Shown in pieces: positions 18,651 through 28,568 of a DNA stretch of 64,000 bases. The position numbers and the translations under genes were made by a program. The stretch lies in assembly GCF_026723865.1 (NCBI RefSeq), contig NZ_CP113529.1:4960001-5024000 (forward strand). The letters are read 5' to 3'. This DNA comes from Mycobacterium sp. Aquia_216. Lineage in GTDB: Bacteria > Actinomycetota > Actinomycetes > Mycobacteriales > Mycobacteriaceae. Under the pieces are notes generated by a model. That model was not told the origin of the DNA and searched no databases. It saw nothing but the letters and a program-made list of their open reading frames with translations. Numbering within the stretch: position 1 is the stretch's first letter; each line of letters begins with the position of its first letter.

Positions 18651-20810
18651 GTGCCGATTCGATGGAACGTCCCGCAACACGGGTCCGCGTTGGAACAGCT
18701 GGATGCGGCCCTGGGTGACCCGGCGCGGCGCGGTGCGGTGGTGCTCGGTCCCGACGGGGTGGGCAAGTCCACGCTGGCGCGGTTGGCCGCCGAGCATTTC
18801 TCGAGCCGGCATCCGAGCACGTTCATCCGCTGGGTCACCGGCACCCCGACCGAGCGCGTGGTGCCGTTCGGCGCCTTCAGCCACCTTGTGGACATCGCCG
18901 ACATCGGAAAGCCGGCGGCGCTGCTGCGCGCGGCCCGGGCATCGCTGAGCCGGGATCGGCAGGGCGAGCTGCTGCTGATCGCCGACGACGCCCACGACCT
19001 GGACATCCTGTCGGGCACCCTCGTCTACCAGTTGGCGCTGGCCGGCACCGCCCGGATGATCGTCACCGCCCGCGCGGACGCGGCGCCCGAGGCCATCGCG
19101 GCGCTGTGGACGGACGGCCTGCTGGACCGGATCGACGTCGACGCGCCCGGCGAGGCGACCACCGTGGGCGAGGTCGACACCTTCATCGCCGAGTTGCCGA
19201 CTGCGGCGCGGGCGGTGCTCGACTATCTCGCCATCGAGGAGCCGCTGTCGCTGGCCGATCTCACCGTGCTGGCGGGTGACGGCGCGGTCAGGGAGGCGCA
19301 GGACTGGGGCGCGGCGGAAACCCGGGTGCGCGACGAGCATGCCGAAGATCCGGTGGTGTACACCGCCCACCCGCTGTTCTCCGCACGCGCGCGTGCCGCA
19401 CTGGGCGCCGACGGGGCCCGAAAGCGGCGCACCGAGTTGGTCACGCTGCGGTCCCGGCGTCCGTCGGAGCACCTGTCCGACCGGCTCCGGCTGGCGTCCC
19501 TGGCGCTGGACAGCGACGCGCCGCAACCGGTGCCCGAGGTCGTCGATGCGGCACAGCAGGCGCTGCGCCTCGGCGATCTCGCGCTCGGCGAGCGACTGGC
19601 CCGCTCCGCGCTGGAACGGTCCGCAGACGCTCAGGCACTCGGGGCGCGGCTGCCGCTGGCCAATTCGCTGGCGTTTCAGGGCCGCGGCCGCGAAGCGGAG
19701 GCGTTGCTGGCCGCCGTCGACTCCGCGGCGTTGTCCGAAGAAGAGCTGATGACATGGACCCTGCTGCGGGCGGCCAATCAGTTCTTCATGCTCAGCGAGC
19801 CGGAGCGGGCCGCCGCATTCCTGCAGACCATCCGCAATCGCGTACCCGATGTCGGCCCGCGCCTCACGCTTGACGCACTGAGTTCGACCTTCGCGATGAA
19901 CGCGGGCAACATCGAGCGTGCCGTCGAGATCGCGCATGCGGTGCTGAACTCACCAGCCGCCGACGACCAGGCGGTGGCCTGGGCGGCCAGCGCTGCCACG
20001 CTGTGCTCGGCGCGCCAAGGCCGGTTCACCGACGTCGAGCGGCTGGCGCAGCGCGCCCTGGGCGCCGAGCACCCCGGCCTGCTGCGCTTCACGGTCGGCC
20101 TGGGTGAGACGACGACCCTGCTGATGACGGGCCGGCTCGAGACAGCGACCGAATTAGCGCAGCAGTTCACCGATTTCGCCGAATTGCAGCAGCCGGGCCG
20201 GGCGATCGGCGAGGTGCTGCTGGCACACGTGCTGATTGCCGCCGGCAGATTCGCAGAGGCCGCCGCGGTGCTGGTCCCGGCGGCCGCGGCCCTGGAACGC
20301 ACCGGCTATTCCTGGGGGCCGCTGTCGCTGATGCTGCTGGCCACCGCGCTGGCCCAGCAAGGCGACATCGCCGGCGCGGCAAAAGCCTTGAGCAGAGCGG
20401 AATCCCGGCATGGAACCAAATCGGCTCTGTTCAGTCCCGAGCTAGGGGTGGCGCGTGCCTGGCGGCTGGCGTCCGAACGCGACTCGCACGGGGCGGTGGC
20501 CGCGGCCCGCGACGCGGCCCGGATGGCAGAACGCCGCGGCCAGTCAGCCGTGGCGCTGCGCGTCTGGCACGAGGCCGTCCGGCTCGGGGACATCCGCGCG
20601 GTGGATCCGCTGGCCCGGCTGTGCGACGAGGTCGACTGCGTGGCGGGACAGCTCGCCCTGGCTCACGCCAAAGCGTTGGCGACGCGCGACGAGGCGGCGC
20701 TGCGTGCGGTGACCGATGAGCTGACGACGGCCGGGATGCAGGCAGCGGCTGCCAGTGCGGCCGCGCAGGCGCAGCAGTGCGCTCAGCCGCCTGCTAAACC
20801 ACCTAGGTAG
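18651..20810 (+). CDS. AAA/STAND-like ATPase related to LuxR-MalT regulators but lacking the DNA-binding domain (Rv1204c type)
   Basis: A 719-residue protein. The N-terminal NTPase domain shows Walker [11 protein letters not shown] (32-41) and a Walker B-like [10 protein letters not shown], then about 400 residues of alanine-rich helical repeats of tetratricopeptide character ([33 protein letters not shown]). This is the architecture of large LuxR/MalT-type regulators. However, the sequence ends in [14 protein letters not shown] without the expected C-terminal LuxR helix-turn-helix. It probably works through a partner, or is a regulator that lost DNA binding. Its 3' end overlaps dapE by 28 bp, tail to tail. 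Confidence 0.78.
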   Translation: MPIRWNVPQHGSALEQLDAALGDPARRGAVVLGPDGVGKSTLARLAAEHFSSRHPSTFIRWVTGTPTERVVPFGAFSHLVDIADIGKPAALLRAARASLSRDRQGELLLIADDAHDLDILSGTLVYQLALAGTARMIVTARADAAPEAIAALWTDGLLDRIDVDAPGEATTVGEVDTFIAELPTAARAVLDYLAIEEPLSLADLTVLAGDGAVREAQDWGAAETRVRDEHAEDPVVYTAHPLFSARARAALGADGARKRRTELVTLRSRRPSEHLSDRLRLASLALDSDAPQPVPEVVDAAQQALRLGDLALGERLARSALERSADAQALGARLPLANSLAFQGRGREAEALLAAVDSAALSEEELMTWTLLRAANQFFMLSEPERAAAFLQTIRNRVPDVGPRLTLDALSSTFAMNAGNIERAVEIAHAVLNSPAADDQAVAWAASAATLCSARQGRFTDVERLAQRALGAEHPGLLRFTVGLGETTTLLMTGRLETATELAQQFTDFAELQQPGRAIGEVLLAHVLIAAGRFAEAAAVLVPAAAALERTGYSWGPLSLMLLATALAQQGDIAGAAKALSRAESRHGTKSALFSPELGVARAWRLASERDSHGAVAAARDAARMAERRGQSAVALRVWHEAVRLGDIRAVDPLARLCDEVDCVAGQLALAHAKALATRDEAALRAVTDELTTAGMQAAAASAAAQAQQCAQPPAKPPR

Positions 20811-21871
20811 GGCCGGAGCATGTCCACCGCGGCGGTGATCGCGGCAACGGGCACCCGCTCGTCGCGGGTGTGCGCGAGGTTGGGGTCACCGGGCCCGAAG
20901 TTGACCGCCGGGATGCCCAAAGCCGCGAACCGGGACACATCGGTCCAGCCGTATTTGGCCCGCACTTGCCCACCGGCGGCCTCGACCAGCGCCTTGGCGG
21001 CCGGCTGCGACAAGCCGGGTAGCGCACCCGCCGCGCCGTCGGTCTGCTCGATGCCCACGTCGATCCCGTCGAACAGGTCGTGCACGTGTTGCAGCGCCTC
21101 GGCCGGCGAGCGGTCGGGCGCGAAGCGGTAATTGACGGTGACCGACGCGGCGTCGGGAATGACGTTGCCGGCCACCCCGCCCTCTACCCGCACGGCCGAC
21201 AGGCCTTCGCGGTACTCACATCCGTCGATGTCGACGGTGCGGGCCTGGTATCGGGCCAGCCGATCCAGCACAGCACCGAGTTTGTGAATCGCGTTGTCGC
21301 CCAGCCAGGAACGCGCCGAGTGTGCGCGGGTTCCGGTGGCGCTGACCACGACTCGCAGGGTGCCCTGGCAGCCGGCCTCGATGTAGCCCGCGGTGGGCTC
21401 GCCCAGGATGGCGACGTCGGCGGCCAACCAGTCCGGCAGCTCGCGCTCGATGCGGCCCAAACCGTTTGCGGCCGCGTCGATCTCCTCGCAGTCGTAGAGC
21501 ACCAGCGTCAGGTCGTGCAGGGGTTCGACCACCGTGGCAGCCAGGTGCAGAAAGACGGCGTCGCCGGACTTCATGTCCGCGGTGCCGCAGCCGTAAAGCA
21601 CGTCGCCTTCTTCGTCGGCCGAGCGACGGCTGGGCAGGTTTTCGGCGATCGGAACGGTGTCGAGATGACCGGCCAGCAGCACCCGCGACGGCCGGTTTCG
21701 CCGGGTGCGCGCCAGGACGGCGTTGCCGTTGCGGACGATCTCGAAGCCGGATGTCTGAGCCCGCAGCGCGGCCTCGACCTCGTCGGCGATGCGCGCTTCG
21801 GCTCGCGACTCGCTGGGGATGTCGACCAGCGCCGCGGTCAACTCGATCGGGTCCCCATGCAAATCCAGCAC
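20783..21871 (-). CDS. dapE: Succinyl-diaminopimelate desuccinylase
   Basis: DapE releases succinate from N-succinyl-L,L-diaminopimelate in lysine/meso-DAP synthesis. The 362-residue M20 metallopeptidase has the zinc-binding blocks [10 protein letters not shown] (His69, Asp71), [17 protein letters not shown] and ILGEPT, plus NLAHTRDER near the end. The frame is open far upstream, antisense to dapD. The GTG at 21871 was chosen because it begins the conserved protein and a TACGCT -10 lies 6 bases before it. It is divergent from dapD, the enzyme making its pathway precursor, across 121 bp. Confidence 0.94.
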   Translation of the reverse strand: MLDLHGDPIELTAALVDIPSESRAEARIADEVEAALRAQTSGFEIVRNGNAVLARTRRNRPSRVLLAGHLDTVPIAENLPSRRSADEEGDVLYGCGTADMKSGDAVFLHLAATVVEPLHDLTLVLYDCEEIDAAANGLGRIERELPDWLAADVAILGEPTAGYIEAGCQGTLRVVVSATGTRAHSARSWLGDNAIHKLGAVLDRLARYQARTVDIDGCEYREGLSAVRVEGGVAGNVIPDAASVTVNYRFAPDRSPAEALQHVHDLFDGIDVGIEQTDGAAGALPGLSQPAAKALVEAAGGQVRAKYGWTDVSRFAALGIPAVNFGPGDPNLAHTRDERVPVAAITAAVDMLRPYLGGLAGG

Positions 21872-21877
21872 GTGACC

Positions 21878-21883
21878 AGCGTA
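21878..21883 (-). promoter_or_regulatory. -10 element of a leaderless promoter for dapE
   Basis: On the minus strand TACGCT lies 6 bases before the GTG at 21871. Confidence 0.5.
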
Positions 21884-21979
21884 GTGGCCGGCCGTGCGCT
21901 CGACTGAGATCGGCAACTGAATAACGCGATCGTTAGTTAACCGAACCGGGGGCCTTTTGCTGTCCACTCGGCGGGAAAG

Positions 21980-21985
21980 TAACCT
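21980..21985 (+). promoter_or_regulatory. -10 element of a leaderless promoter for dapD
   Basis: TAACCT lies 7 bases before the GTG at 21993 and selects this start over a TTG at 21957. Confidence 0.55.
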
Positions 21986-21992
21986 GGCCGCC

Positions 21993-22937
21993 GTGACTGG
22001 AGCTGCAGGTATCGGGCTGGCGACGCTCGCGTCCGACGGATCGATCCTCGACACGTGGTTTCCCGCACCGGAACTGACGGAATCGGCAACCAGCGCCACG
22101 TCGCGCCTCGCGCTGTCCGACGTTCCGCCGGAACTGGCCGCGCTGGTGGGACGAGACGACGACCGTAATACCGACACCGTGGCCGTCCGCACCGTCATCG
22201 GCTCACTCGACGATGTGGCCGCCGACGCCTACGACGCCTACCTGCGGCTGCATTTGCTGTCTCACCGCCTGGTCGCGCCGCATGGGCTGAACGCCGGCGG
22301 CTTGTTCGGGGTATTGACCAACGTGGTGTGGACTAATCACGGACCCTGTGCGGTCGACGGTTTCGAAGCGATACGTGCCCGGCTGCGCCGCAAGGGACCG
22401 GTGACCGTCTACGGCGTCGACAAGTTCCCGCGGATGGTCGACTACGTCGTGCCGACCGGTGTTCGCATCGCCGACGCCGACCGGGTGCGCCTCGGCGCAC
22501 ACCTGGCCACCGGCACCACCGTGATGCACGAAGGCTTCGTCAACTACAACGCCGGCACCCTGGGCGCGTCGATGGTGGAAGGCCGCATCTCGGCCGGCGT
22601 GGTGGTCGGCGACGGCTCGGACATCGGCGGCGGAGCGTCGATCATGGGCACACTGTCCGGCGGCGGCACCGAGGTCATTTCGATAGGCAAGCGGTGTCTG
22701 CTCGGCGCCAACTCGGGCCTGGGCATCTCGCTGGGCGATGACTGCGTCGTCGAAGCCGGGTTGTATGTCACCGCGGGCACCAAGGTGATCACGCCCGAGG
22801 GCAAAACGATGAAGGCACTCGAACTCTCCGGCGGCAACAACCTGTTGTTCCGCCGCAATTCGGTCAGTGGGGCCGTGGAAGTGGTGGCCCGGGGCGGTCA
22901 GGGCATCGCGCTGAACGAGGACCTACACGCCAACTGA
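21993..22937 (+). CDS. dapD: Tetrahydrodipicolinate N-succinyltransferase
   Basis: DapD succinylates tetrahydrodipicolinate in the lysine/DAP pathway. The 314-residue protein has the actinobacterial N-terminal domain ([11 protein letters not shown]) and a left-handed beta-helix with hexapeptide repeats (about 160-260: [39 protein letters not shown]). It ends in the typical [11 protein letters not shown]. Its start lacks a Shine-Dalgarno but has a good leaderless -10. It converges on the MFS gene with only 8 bp between stops. Confidence 0.95.
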   Translation: MTGAAGIGLATLASDGSILDTWFPAPELTESATSATSRLALSDVPPELAALVGRDDDRNTDTVAVRTVIGSLDDVAADAYDAYLRLHLLSHRLVAPHGLNAGGLFGVLTNVVWTNHGPCAVDGFEAIRARLRRKGPVTVYGVDKFPRMVDYVVPTGVRIADADRVRLGAHLATGTTVMHEGFVNYNAGTLGASMVEGRISAGVVVGDGSDIGGGASIMGTLSGGGTEVISIGKRCLLGANSGLGISLGDDCVVEAGLYVTAGTKVITPEGKTMKALELSGGNNLLFRRNSVSGAVEVVARGGQGIALNEDLHAN

Positions 22938-22945
22938 GTCAGCGC

Positions 22946-24268
22946 CTACAGCGCTGTCCCGCGGGTTTCCGGCAGCAGGTACGTGCAGACCAGGCTGGTC
23001 AACGCGAGGCCGGCGAGCATGGCGCCGATCGACCAGCCGCCGTAGGTCGCCAGCAGCGTTCCGGCGATCAGCGGCGGCAAGGCCCCACCAATGACGCCGG
23101 CCAAGTTCACCGCCAGCGCCGAGCCGCTGTAGCGGTAGCGGGTGGCGAAGAGTTCCGGGATGAAGGCTCCGGTTGGTCCGCTACCGATCCCGGTGACGGC
23201 GAAGGTGCCGACAATGGCGACCGCATACAACGCGGGTTTGCCGGTGTCGATCAACGGGACCACCACGAATGCCCACGGCACCGAGGCCGCCCAGCCCACC
23301 AGCATGATCCGGCGCCGGCCGACTCGATCACACAGGCTCGCCGAGATCACCACGGACGCAATGCTCACCACACCGCTGAGCACGCCGACCGACCAGATGA
23401 AGCTACGGGTATAGCCCAGGTGGGTGTGGGCGTACATGGCCAGATAGGTGTTGCCCATGTAGCAGAACGCCATCGTGCCCAGCATGGCGCCGGCGGCCAA
23501 GAAGATCTCCCGGCCCTGCAGGCGAAACACCTCGGACAGCGGCGCTTTGGGCACCAGGTCGCGGGCCTTCTCCTCGGCGAACACCGGCGTCTCGTCGATG
23601 TTGAGTCGCACGTACAAGGCCAGCGCGATCAACACCGCGCTGATCAGGAACGGCACCCGCCAGCCCCACTGCAGGAACTCGGGGCTGTATTCGCCGATCG
23701 TGACGTTCACGCCCAGGAAGGTGAGGCTGCTCAGCACCCCGGCGACACCGCCGCCGAGCAGGGTGAACATGCCGTACCGGCCCCGCCTGCCGCCGGGCGC
23801 ATATTCGGCGCTCAGCAGGGCCGACCCGGCCCATTCGCCGCCCACCGCAAACCCCTGCAACAGCCGCAGGCCCATCAGGATCAACGGCGCTGCCATCCCG
23901 ATGGATGCGGTGCTGGGAACCAGGCCCACGCTCACGGTGGCCACGGCCATGATCATCAGCGTGGTGACGAGCGTCTTCTTGCGGCCCAGCCGGTCGCCGA
24001 AGTACCCGAAGACGGCCGCGCCGATGGGGCGGGAGAGGAATGCGGTGGCGAAAGTTCCCATCGAGGCGACCATGGCCACGCCAGGAGTGAGGTTCGGGAA
24101 GAACACGGCGGGAAACACCAACGCCGCCGCGGTGCCGTAGATCAGGAAGTCATAGAACTCGATTGCCGAACCGACCAGGCACGAGATCGCGACCCGCGTC
24201 ATCGGTGTGGCGCGCGGCTGGTCCGCGATCGTCGTCACAGCGCCGGCTGGGCGCATCGACTCACCCAT
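22946..24268 (-). CDS. MFS transporter of the metabolite:H+ symporter type (Rv1200 type)
   Basis: A 440-residue, 12-helix major facilitator. It has the MHS-family entry segment CLVGSAIEFYDFLIYGTAAAL, the loop motif FGYFGDRLGRKKT between helices 2 and 3, and GLRLLQGFAVGGEWAGS in helix 5. Relatives (ProP, KgtP, ShiA) import osmolytes or organic acids with protons; the substrate here is unknown. It ends 8 bp from dapD, tail to tail. The 204 bp before it, downstream of fadD36, probably hold its promoter; nothing else was recognised there. Confidence 0.88.
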   Translation of the reverse strand: MGESMRPAGAVTTIADQPRATPMTRVAISCLVGSAIEFYDFLIYGTAAALVFPAVFFPNLTPGVAMVASMGTFATAFLSRPIGAAVFGYFGDRLGRKKTLVTTLMIMAVATVSVGLVPSTASIGMAAPLILMGLRLLQGFAVGGEWAGSALLSAEYAPGGRRGRYGMFTLLGGGVAGVLSSLTFLGVNVTIGEYSPEFLQWGWRVPFLISAVLIALALYVRLNIDETPVFAEEKARDLVPKAPLSEVFRLQGREIFLAAGAMLGTMAFCYMGNTYLAMYAHTHLGYTRSFIWSVGVLSGVVSIASVVISASLCDRVGRRRIMLVGWAASVPWAFVVVPLIDTGKPALYAVAIVGTFAVTGIGSGPTGAFIPELFATRYRYSGSALAVNLAGVIGGALPPLIAGTLLATYGGWSIGAMLAGLALTSLVCTYLLPETRGTAL

Positions 24269-24472
24269 GGCACATCCCTACTGTCCCCTTGGCGTGTATG
24301 CCTGCATGTCCACAAACGAAATTATGCGAAGCTGTGAACTCTCGCTCGTCCGAAAGCCTGGCAATATCCTGCGTGTCACTTAAAGTTCCAGCTGGCAACC
24401 CATCTTGTGATCTGTTGGTTACCCGACCGGTATGACAGCTCTAAACCTGCATACCAGAAACGGCGTGGCGTC

Positions 24473-25903
24473 TCATCCCTCGGACAGCAACTGCTTCTTG
24501 ACGACCTTGCCCATCGCGTTTCGCGGCAACGCATCCACCAGCCGCACCTCACGTGGTCGCTTGTGAATCGAAAGATCTTGGGCGACAAAGTTAATCAGCT
24601 CGTCTGCGTTGAGATCGGCGGAACCGACGATGAACGCGACGATGCGCTGGCCCAGGTCCTCGTCGGGCATGCCGACAACGGCCGCTTCCTGCACACCAGG
24701 ATGGCCGAGTAACGACGTTTCGATTTCGCCTGCGCCAATGCGATATCCGCCCGATTTGATCAAGTCGACCGACTCGCGGCCCACGATCCGATGCATGCCC
24801 TCGGCGTCGACGACCGCGACATCGCCGGTGCGGTACCAACCGCCGGCGTCGAAAACCTCGGCGGTGGCCTCCGGCCGATTCAAATACCCGTCGAACAGCG
24901 TCGGCCCCCGAACCTGAAGCTTTCCAACGGTTTCGCCGTCATGCGGGACGGGGTCGCCGGCGTCGTCGAGCAGTCTGGTCTCAATTCCGGCCAGCGGCAG
25001 GCCGACCCAGCCCGGGCGGCGCTCGCCGTCGGCTCGCGTCGACACCGTGATCAACGACTCCGAGGCGCCGTACCGTTCGATAGGCCGGTGCCCGGTCAGC
25101 TGTTCCAGCCGGTCGAACACCGGTACCGGCAGCGCCGCGCTACCGGACACCAGGAGCCGGGCCGAACGCAGTGCCTCGGCGGCGGCCTGATCAGCCGCCA
25201 CGCGCGACCACACCGTCGGCACCGCGAAGTAGAGGGTGCCGCCGGATTCCGAACGAGCCTGGGCATAGCCGGCCGGTGTGGGCTTTCCGGTGTGCACGAA
25301 GCGGTTTCCGACCCGCAACGACCCGAGCAGACCCAGCACCAGGCCGTGGATATGAAACAGCGGCAATCCGTGCACCAGCACGTCGTCGGCCGTCCACTGC
25401 CAGGCCTGCGCCAGGGCATCGATGTCGGCGGCGATGGCGGAGCGGCTCACCACCACGCCCTTGGGTGCTCCCGTGGTGCCCGAGGTGTACATGACCATCG
25501 CGGTGGCCTCGGGCGCCGGCTCGGGATAGCGGTGCCAGGAGCGGGCGTGTAGCCGCACCGGGATGTGCGGCAAGCCTTCGGACGCCGAGTCTTGCGGGGG
25601 CTCTGCCCCGAGCCAGGCCTGCGCTCCCGAGTCCGTCAGCATGTGCCGTCGTTCGGCCGCGCCCACATCGGAGGGCACCGGCACGAACGGCACGCCGGCG
25701 ACCAGGCAGCCGGTGACCGCCAGCACGGTCGACACGCTGGGGGTGGCCAGGACCGCGACCAGGCCCGCGCCACCGACACGTTCGGCGACCGCCGTCGCAC
25801 CACCGACCAGGTCGCTTCGGCTCAGTGCCGTGCCGTCGATCCTGACCGCATCGGCAATGTCGGTGGCGGTGACAGCAGCGGGGTTCAGCGATTCCAGCAG
25901 CAT
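24473..25903 (-). CDS. fadD36: Fatty-acid/acyl-CoA ligase FadD36
   Basis: ANL-superfamily acyl-CoA synthetase of 476 residues (473 in Rv1193), a compact form. Core motifs are MVMYTSGTTGAPKG (P-loop), RYGASESL, WYRTGDVA, GRESVDLIKSGGYRIGAGE (hinge) and the catalytic lysine region NAMGKVVKK at the end. It activates a carboxylic acid to its CoA ester; chain-length preference is unknown. A TAGCCT -10 sits 6 bases before the ATG. The hydrolase gene lies 36 bp upstream on the same strand, so co-transcription is also possible. Confidence 0.92.
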   Translation of the reverse strand: MLLESLNPAAVTATDIADAVRIDGTALSRSDLVGGATAVAERVGGAGLVAVLATPSVSTVLAVTGCLVAGVPFVPVPSDVGAAERRHMLTDSGAQAWLGAEPPQDSASEGLPHIPVRLHARSWHRYPEPAPEATAMVMYTSGTTGAPKGVVVSRSAIAADIDALAQAWQWTADDVLVHGLPLFHIHGLVLGLLGSLRVGNRFVHTGKPTPAGYAQARSESGGTLYFAVPTVWSRVAADQAAAEALRSARLLVSGSAALPVPVFDRLEQLTGHRPIERYGASESLITVSTRADGERRPGWVGLPLAGIETRLLDDAGDPVPHDGETVGKLQVRGPTLFDGYLNRPEATAEVFDAGGWYRTGDVAVVDAEGMHRIVGRESVDLIKSGGYRIGAGEIETSLLGHPGVQEAAVVGMPDEDLGQRIVAFIVGSADLNADELINFVAQDLSIHKRPREVRLVDALPRNAMGKVVKKQLLSEG

Positions 25904-25909
25904 TTCAGC

Positions 25910-25915
25910 AGGCTA
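25910..25915 (-). promoter_or_regulatory. -10 element of a leaderless promoter for fadD36
   Basis: On the minus strand TAGCCT lies 6 bases before the ATG at 25903, within the 36-bp gap after the hydrolase gene. Confidence 0.45.
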
Positions 25916-25939
25916 CCCAGACACCGCGGCGACGGAGCG

Positions 25940-26848
25940 TCAGGCCTGCTCGTCCCAGAGCTTCATCAGCGTGGACAGGATCTCCTCGCCGCGGCCCAAG
26001 CCGGCCAGATGGCTTTCGCCGGGCAGCACGAACAGCTCGCCGTCGGCCAGCTTGGACACCACGTGCTGTCCGTGGGCGAAGGGCACGATGTGGTCGTGGT
26101 CGCCGTGCCACCAGCGGACCGGGACCTTGACCTCGTCGAGACGAAATCCCCAGTCTCGGGTGAACAGGATCACGTCGTTGAAGGGAGCCGCCAGCTGCTT
26201 GCGGCTGCCGTTGAGCAGGTCGTCGAGGAACATTGCCCCGAACTCGGGGCGGGTCAGCAGGCGTCGGTCGGCTTCCGGCGAGATCGCCGCATACAGGAAC
26301 AACGCGGAATTCGCGACCGGACGGATCGCCCGGACCAGCAGGCTCGCGCCGATCCGCAGCGGGTCACCGCCCAGCTGCAGCAGCGGCGCCATCCGCTTGC
26401 CCAGGTTCATCAGACCGCTGGTGATCCCTTCGTCACCGACGAACGGCGCGACCCCACCGAGCACCCCGGCAGCCACGACGCGGTCGGACAGCACCGCAGC
26501 GCAGGCAAGTGCGTAGGGACCGCCGCCGGACAGGCCGATGACAGCCATCTTGTCGATACCGAGCGTGTCCGCGATCGTCCGCAAGTCGTCAGCGAACGCC
26601 CGGATGTTCTCGTAGCGGTGCGGCGTCGACGAGCCGATCCCGGGGCGGTCCAGGCCGATGAGCCGGATGCCGTGATCTTCGGCGTAGACGCGGGCCTCGG
26701 TCGGAATCTGGCGGCGGGCGCCTGGTGTGCCGTGCAGCCAGAACACCGCCCGCCCTTGCGGGTCACCGAATTCGGCGAACCCGATCTGACGGTCTTCGCC
26801 GACCGCGACGTTTCCTTCTAGCTTGGGCCGGGCGATTTCGAAGACCAT
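25940..26848 (-). CDS. Alpha/beta hydrolase (Rv1191 type)
   Basis: A 302-residue alpha/beta hydrolase. It has an oxyanion-hole HGTPG (39-43), the nucleophile elbow GLSGGG with Ser107, an acid in WHGDHDHIVP and the catalytic histidine in GESHLAG. No signal peptide is visible. The N-terminus FEIARPKLEGNVAVGEDR and the overall length match Rv1191. Substrate unknown; the adjacent acyl-CoA ligase suggests release and then activation of an acyl group, which is inference. Confidence 0.87.
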   Translation of the reverse strand: MVFEIARPKLEGNVAVGEDRQIGFAEFGDPQGRAVFWLHGTPGARRQIPTEARVYAEDHGIRLIGLDRPGIGSSTPHRYENIRAFADDLRTIADTLGIDKMAVIGLSGGGPYALACAAVLSDRVVAAGVLGGVAPFVGDEGITSGLMNLGKRMAPLLQLGGDPLRIGASLLVRAIRPVANSALFLYAAISPEADRRLLTRPEFGAMFLDDLLNGSRKQLAAPFNDVILFTRDWGFRLDEVKVPVRWWHGDHDHIVPFAHGQHVVSKLADGELFVLPGESHLAGLGRGEEILSTLMKLWDEQA

Positions 26849-26887
26849 GTCAGCAGCTTGGCATGTGACGAACTGTTTACCAAAGGC

Positions 26888-28357
26888 TCACGCTGGAAGA
26901 CCGATGGCCATCGGCTCCATGTACTGGTGTATTCCGCCGATTCCACCGCCCTCGCGGCCCAATCCGCTGAGTTTGAAGCCGCCGAACGGCGCGCCCCCCG
27001 GAGTAGCGCCGTTGACGGCGATCTGGCCGGTACGGATGCGGCGCGCCACGCTGACGGCGCGGTCCACGTCGGCGCCCCACACCGCGCCCGAAAGGCCGTA
27101 CCGGGAGTTGTTGGCGATCGCGACGGCGTCGTCGTCGTCGCGATAGCGCAGCACCGCCAACACCGGGCCGAAGACTTCCTCCTGTGCGATCGTCGAATTC
27201 GGCTCGACGTCGGTGAGAATCGTTGGCTCGAAGTAGAATCCGACGTCCAACCCGGGCGGACGGCCGCCGCCGGTCGCCAGCTTCGCACCGTCGCGCAGGG
27301 CGCCGGCGACGTGCGCCTCGACCCGCTCCCGCTGCGCCGCGCTGATCAGCGGACCCATCTGCGCCTCGGGATCGGCGGGGTCGCCCACCTTGACCGCGCG
27401 GGCCAGTGCGACGAGTCGATCGACGACGTCGTCGTGCAGCGAATCGGGAAGCAGCAGCCGGCTGTGCAGGACGCAGGCCTGTCCGGCGTGCAGCGAACAG
27501 GACTGGAACAGCATCTGCTGCAGCATTTCGTCGGTGACTTCGGCGTCGTCGAGGACGATGCTCGCCGACTTACCACCCAATTCCAGCAGGATCCGCTTCA
27601 TCGTGTCGCCGGCGGCGGACATGACCTGCCGGCCGACCACCGAGCTGCCGGTGAAGCTCACCATGTCGATCCGCGGATCGGTGGTGAGCAGCTTGGCCGC
27701 CTCGACTCCCGACGGGGTGACGACATTGACCACGCCGGGCGGGATGTCGGTGTGCTCGTCGATGATCCGCGCCAGCGCCAGCCCGGCCAGCGGCGTCAAG
27801 GGAGAGGGTTTGAGCACGACCGTATTGCCCGCGGCCAACGCGTGATTCAGTTTCATGACGTTGAGACAGTGCGGAAAGTTCCACGGCGTCAGTACCGACA
27901 CCACGCCCAGCGGCTCATGACGCAGCAACGTGGTTCCGGCGCCCATCCCCCGGACCTCTTGATCGGTCAGCTGGGTGGCGAGCTGGGCGGCATGCATCGA
28001 CATGAACGCCGCGCCGTCGATTTGCATCGTGCGCTCATTCGCGACGCAGCCCCACTCCACCTGGGACAGTGCGTAGAAGTCGTCGGCGTGCTTGCGCAGC
28101 GCGTCGCCCAGCTGGTTGAGACAACCGCCGCGCCGCTCGGCGCTCATCGTGGTCCACGGCCCGCTGTCGAAGGCCCGCCGCGCGGCGCCGATCGCCGCAT
28201 CGACCTGGGCCACGCTCGCGTCGGGTGCCGTCGCGATGGTCTGCTCACTGGCCGGGGAGATGTCGTCGTAGCGACCGTCGCCCGGCTCGACCCAGTTGCC
28301 GTCGATGTAGAGCTGGTACGTGTCGACAAGGGTTTTCGGAGTTCGTAGCTCGGCCAT
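26888..28357 (-). CDS. NAD(P)-dependent aldehyde dehydrogenase
   Basis: A 489-residue aldehyde dehydrogenase that oxidises an aldehyde to an acid. Catalytic residues are present: Asn160 (TPWNF), Glu259 (LELGGKS) and Cys295 (HAGQACVLHS). The ATG at 28357 was chosen because GAGG sits 7 bases upstream; the frame remains open above it. It is divergent from the P450 operon, and inverted repeats lie between them, so both may answer to one regulator. A plausible role is to oxidise an aldehyde produced by the P450 or a related side-chain step; the substrate is not evident. Confidence 0.9.
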   Translation of the reverse strand: MAELRTPKTLVDTYQLYIDGNWVEPGDGRYDDISPASEQTIATAPDASVAQVDAAIGAARRAFDSGPWTTMSAERRGGCLNQLGDALRKHADDFYALSQVEWGCVANERTMQIDGAAFMSMHAAQLATQLTDQEVRGMGAGTTLLRHEPLGVVSVLTPWNFPHCLNVMKLNHALAAGNTVVLKPSPLTPLAGLALARIIDEHTDIPPGVVNVVTPSGVEAAKLLTTDPRIDMVSFTGSSVVGRQVMSAAGDTMKRILLELGGKSASIVLDDAEVTDEMLQQMLFQSCSLHAGQACVLHSRLLLPDSLHDDVVDRLVALARAVKVGDPADPEAQMGPLISAAQRERVEAHVAGALRDGAKLATGGGRPPGLDVGFYFEPTILTDVEPNSTIAQEEVFGPVLAVLRYRDDDDAVAIANNSRYGLSGAVWGADVDRAVSVARRIRTGQIAVNGATPGGAPFGGFKLSGLGREGGGIGGIHQYMEPMAIGLPA

Positions 28358-28387
28358 CTGCATCCTCACCGAAAGTCGGTCATCCAA

Positions 28388-28499
28388 ACACCTGGTGTAC
28401 ACCCATGCCCATGTGAGGTCAATCACCAACCTCGTGAATTCCCCGCTATTACACCGCGTTGCAGGTGTATTGACAGGGCCACGCGGCCCAGAGTAGACA
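28388..28499. promoter_or_regulatory. Divergent control region of the aldehyde dehydrogenase and P450 operons
   Basis: Two inverted repeats share ACACC/GGTGT arms: ACACC-T-GGTGT (28388-28398) and TACACC-N8-GGTGTA (28450-28469). The second abuts a TTGACA -35 (28470-28475), which with an 18-base spacer leads to TAGACA (28494-28499) reading toward the P450 gene. This layout fits an operator for a dimeric regulator, possibly the TetR protein encoded at the end of the operon. Confidence 0.5.
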
Positions 28500-28568
28500 C
28501 AACGTCGCAGGACACATTGTGGCAATATGTCGGATGGCGATCACGCTGGAGCCCTGAGGAGGCTGGCC

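Noticed and set aside
21872..22198. Upstream extension of dapE by 109 codons
   Set aside because: It would overlap dapD antisense; the conserved protein and a correctly spaced -10 point to the GTG at 21871.
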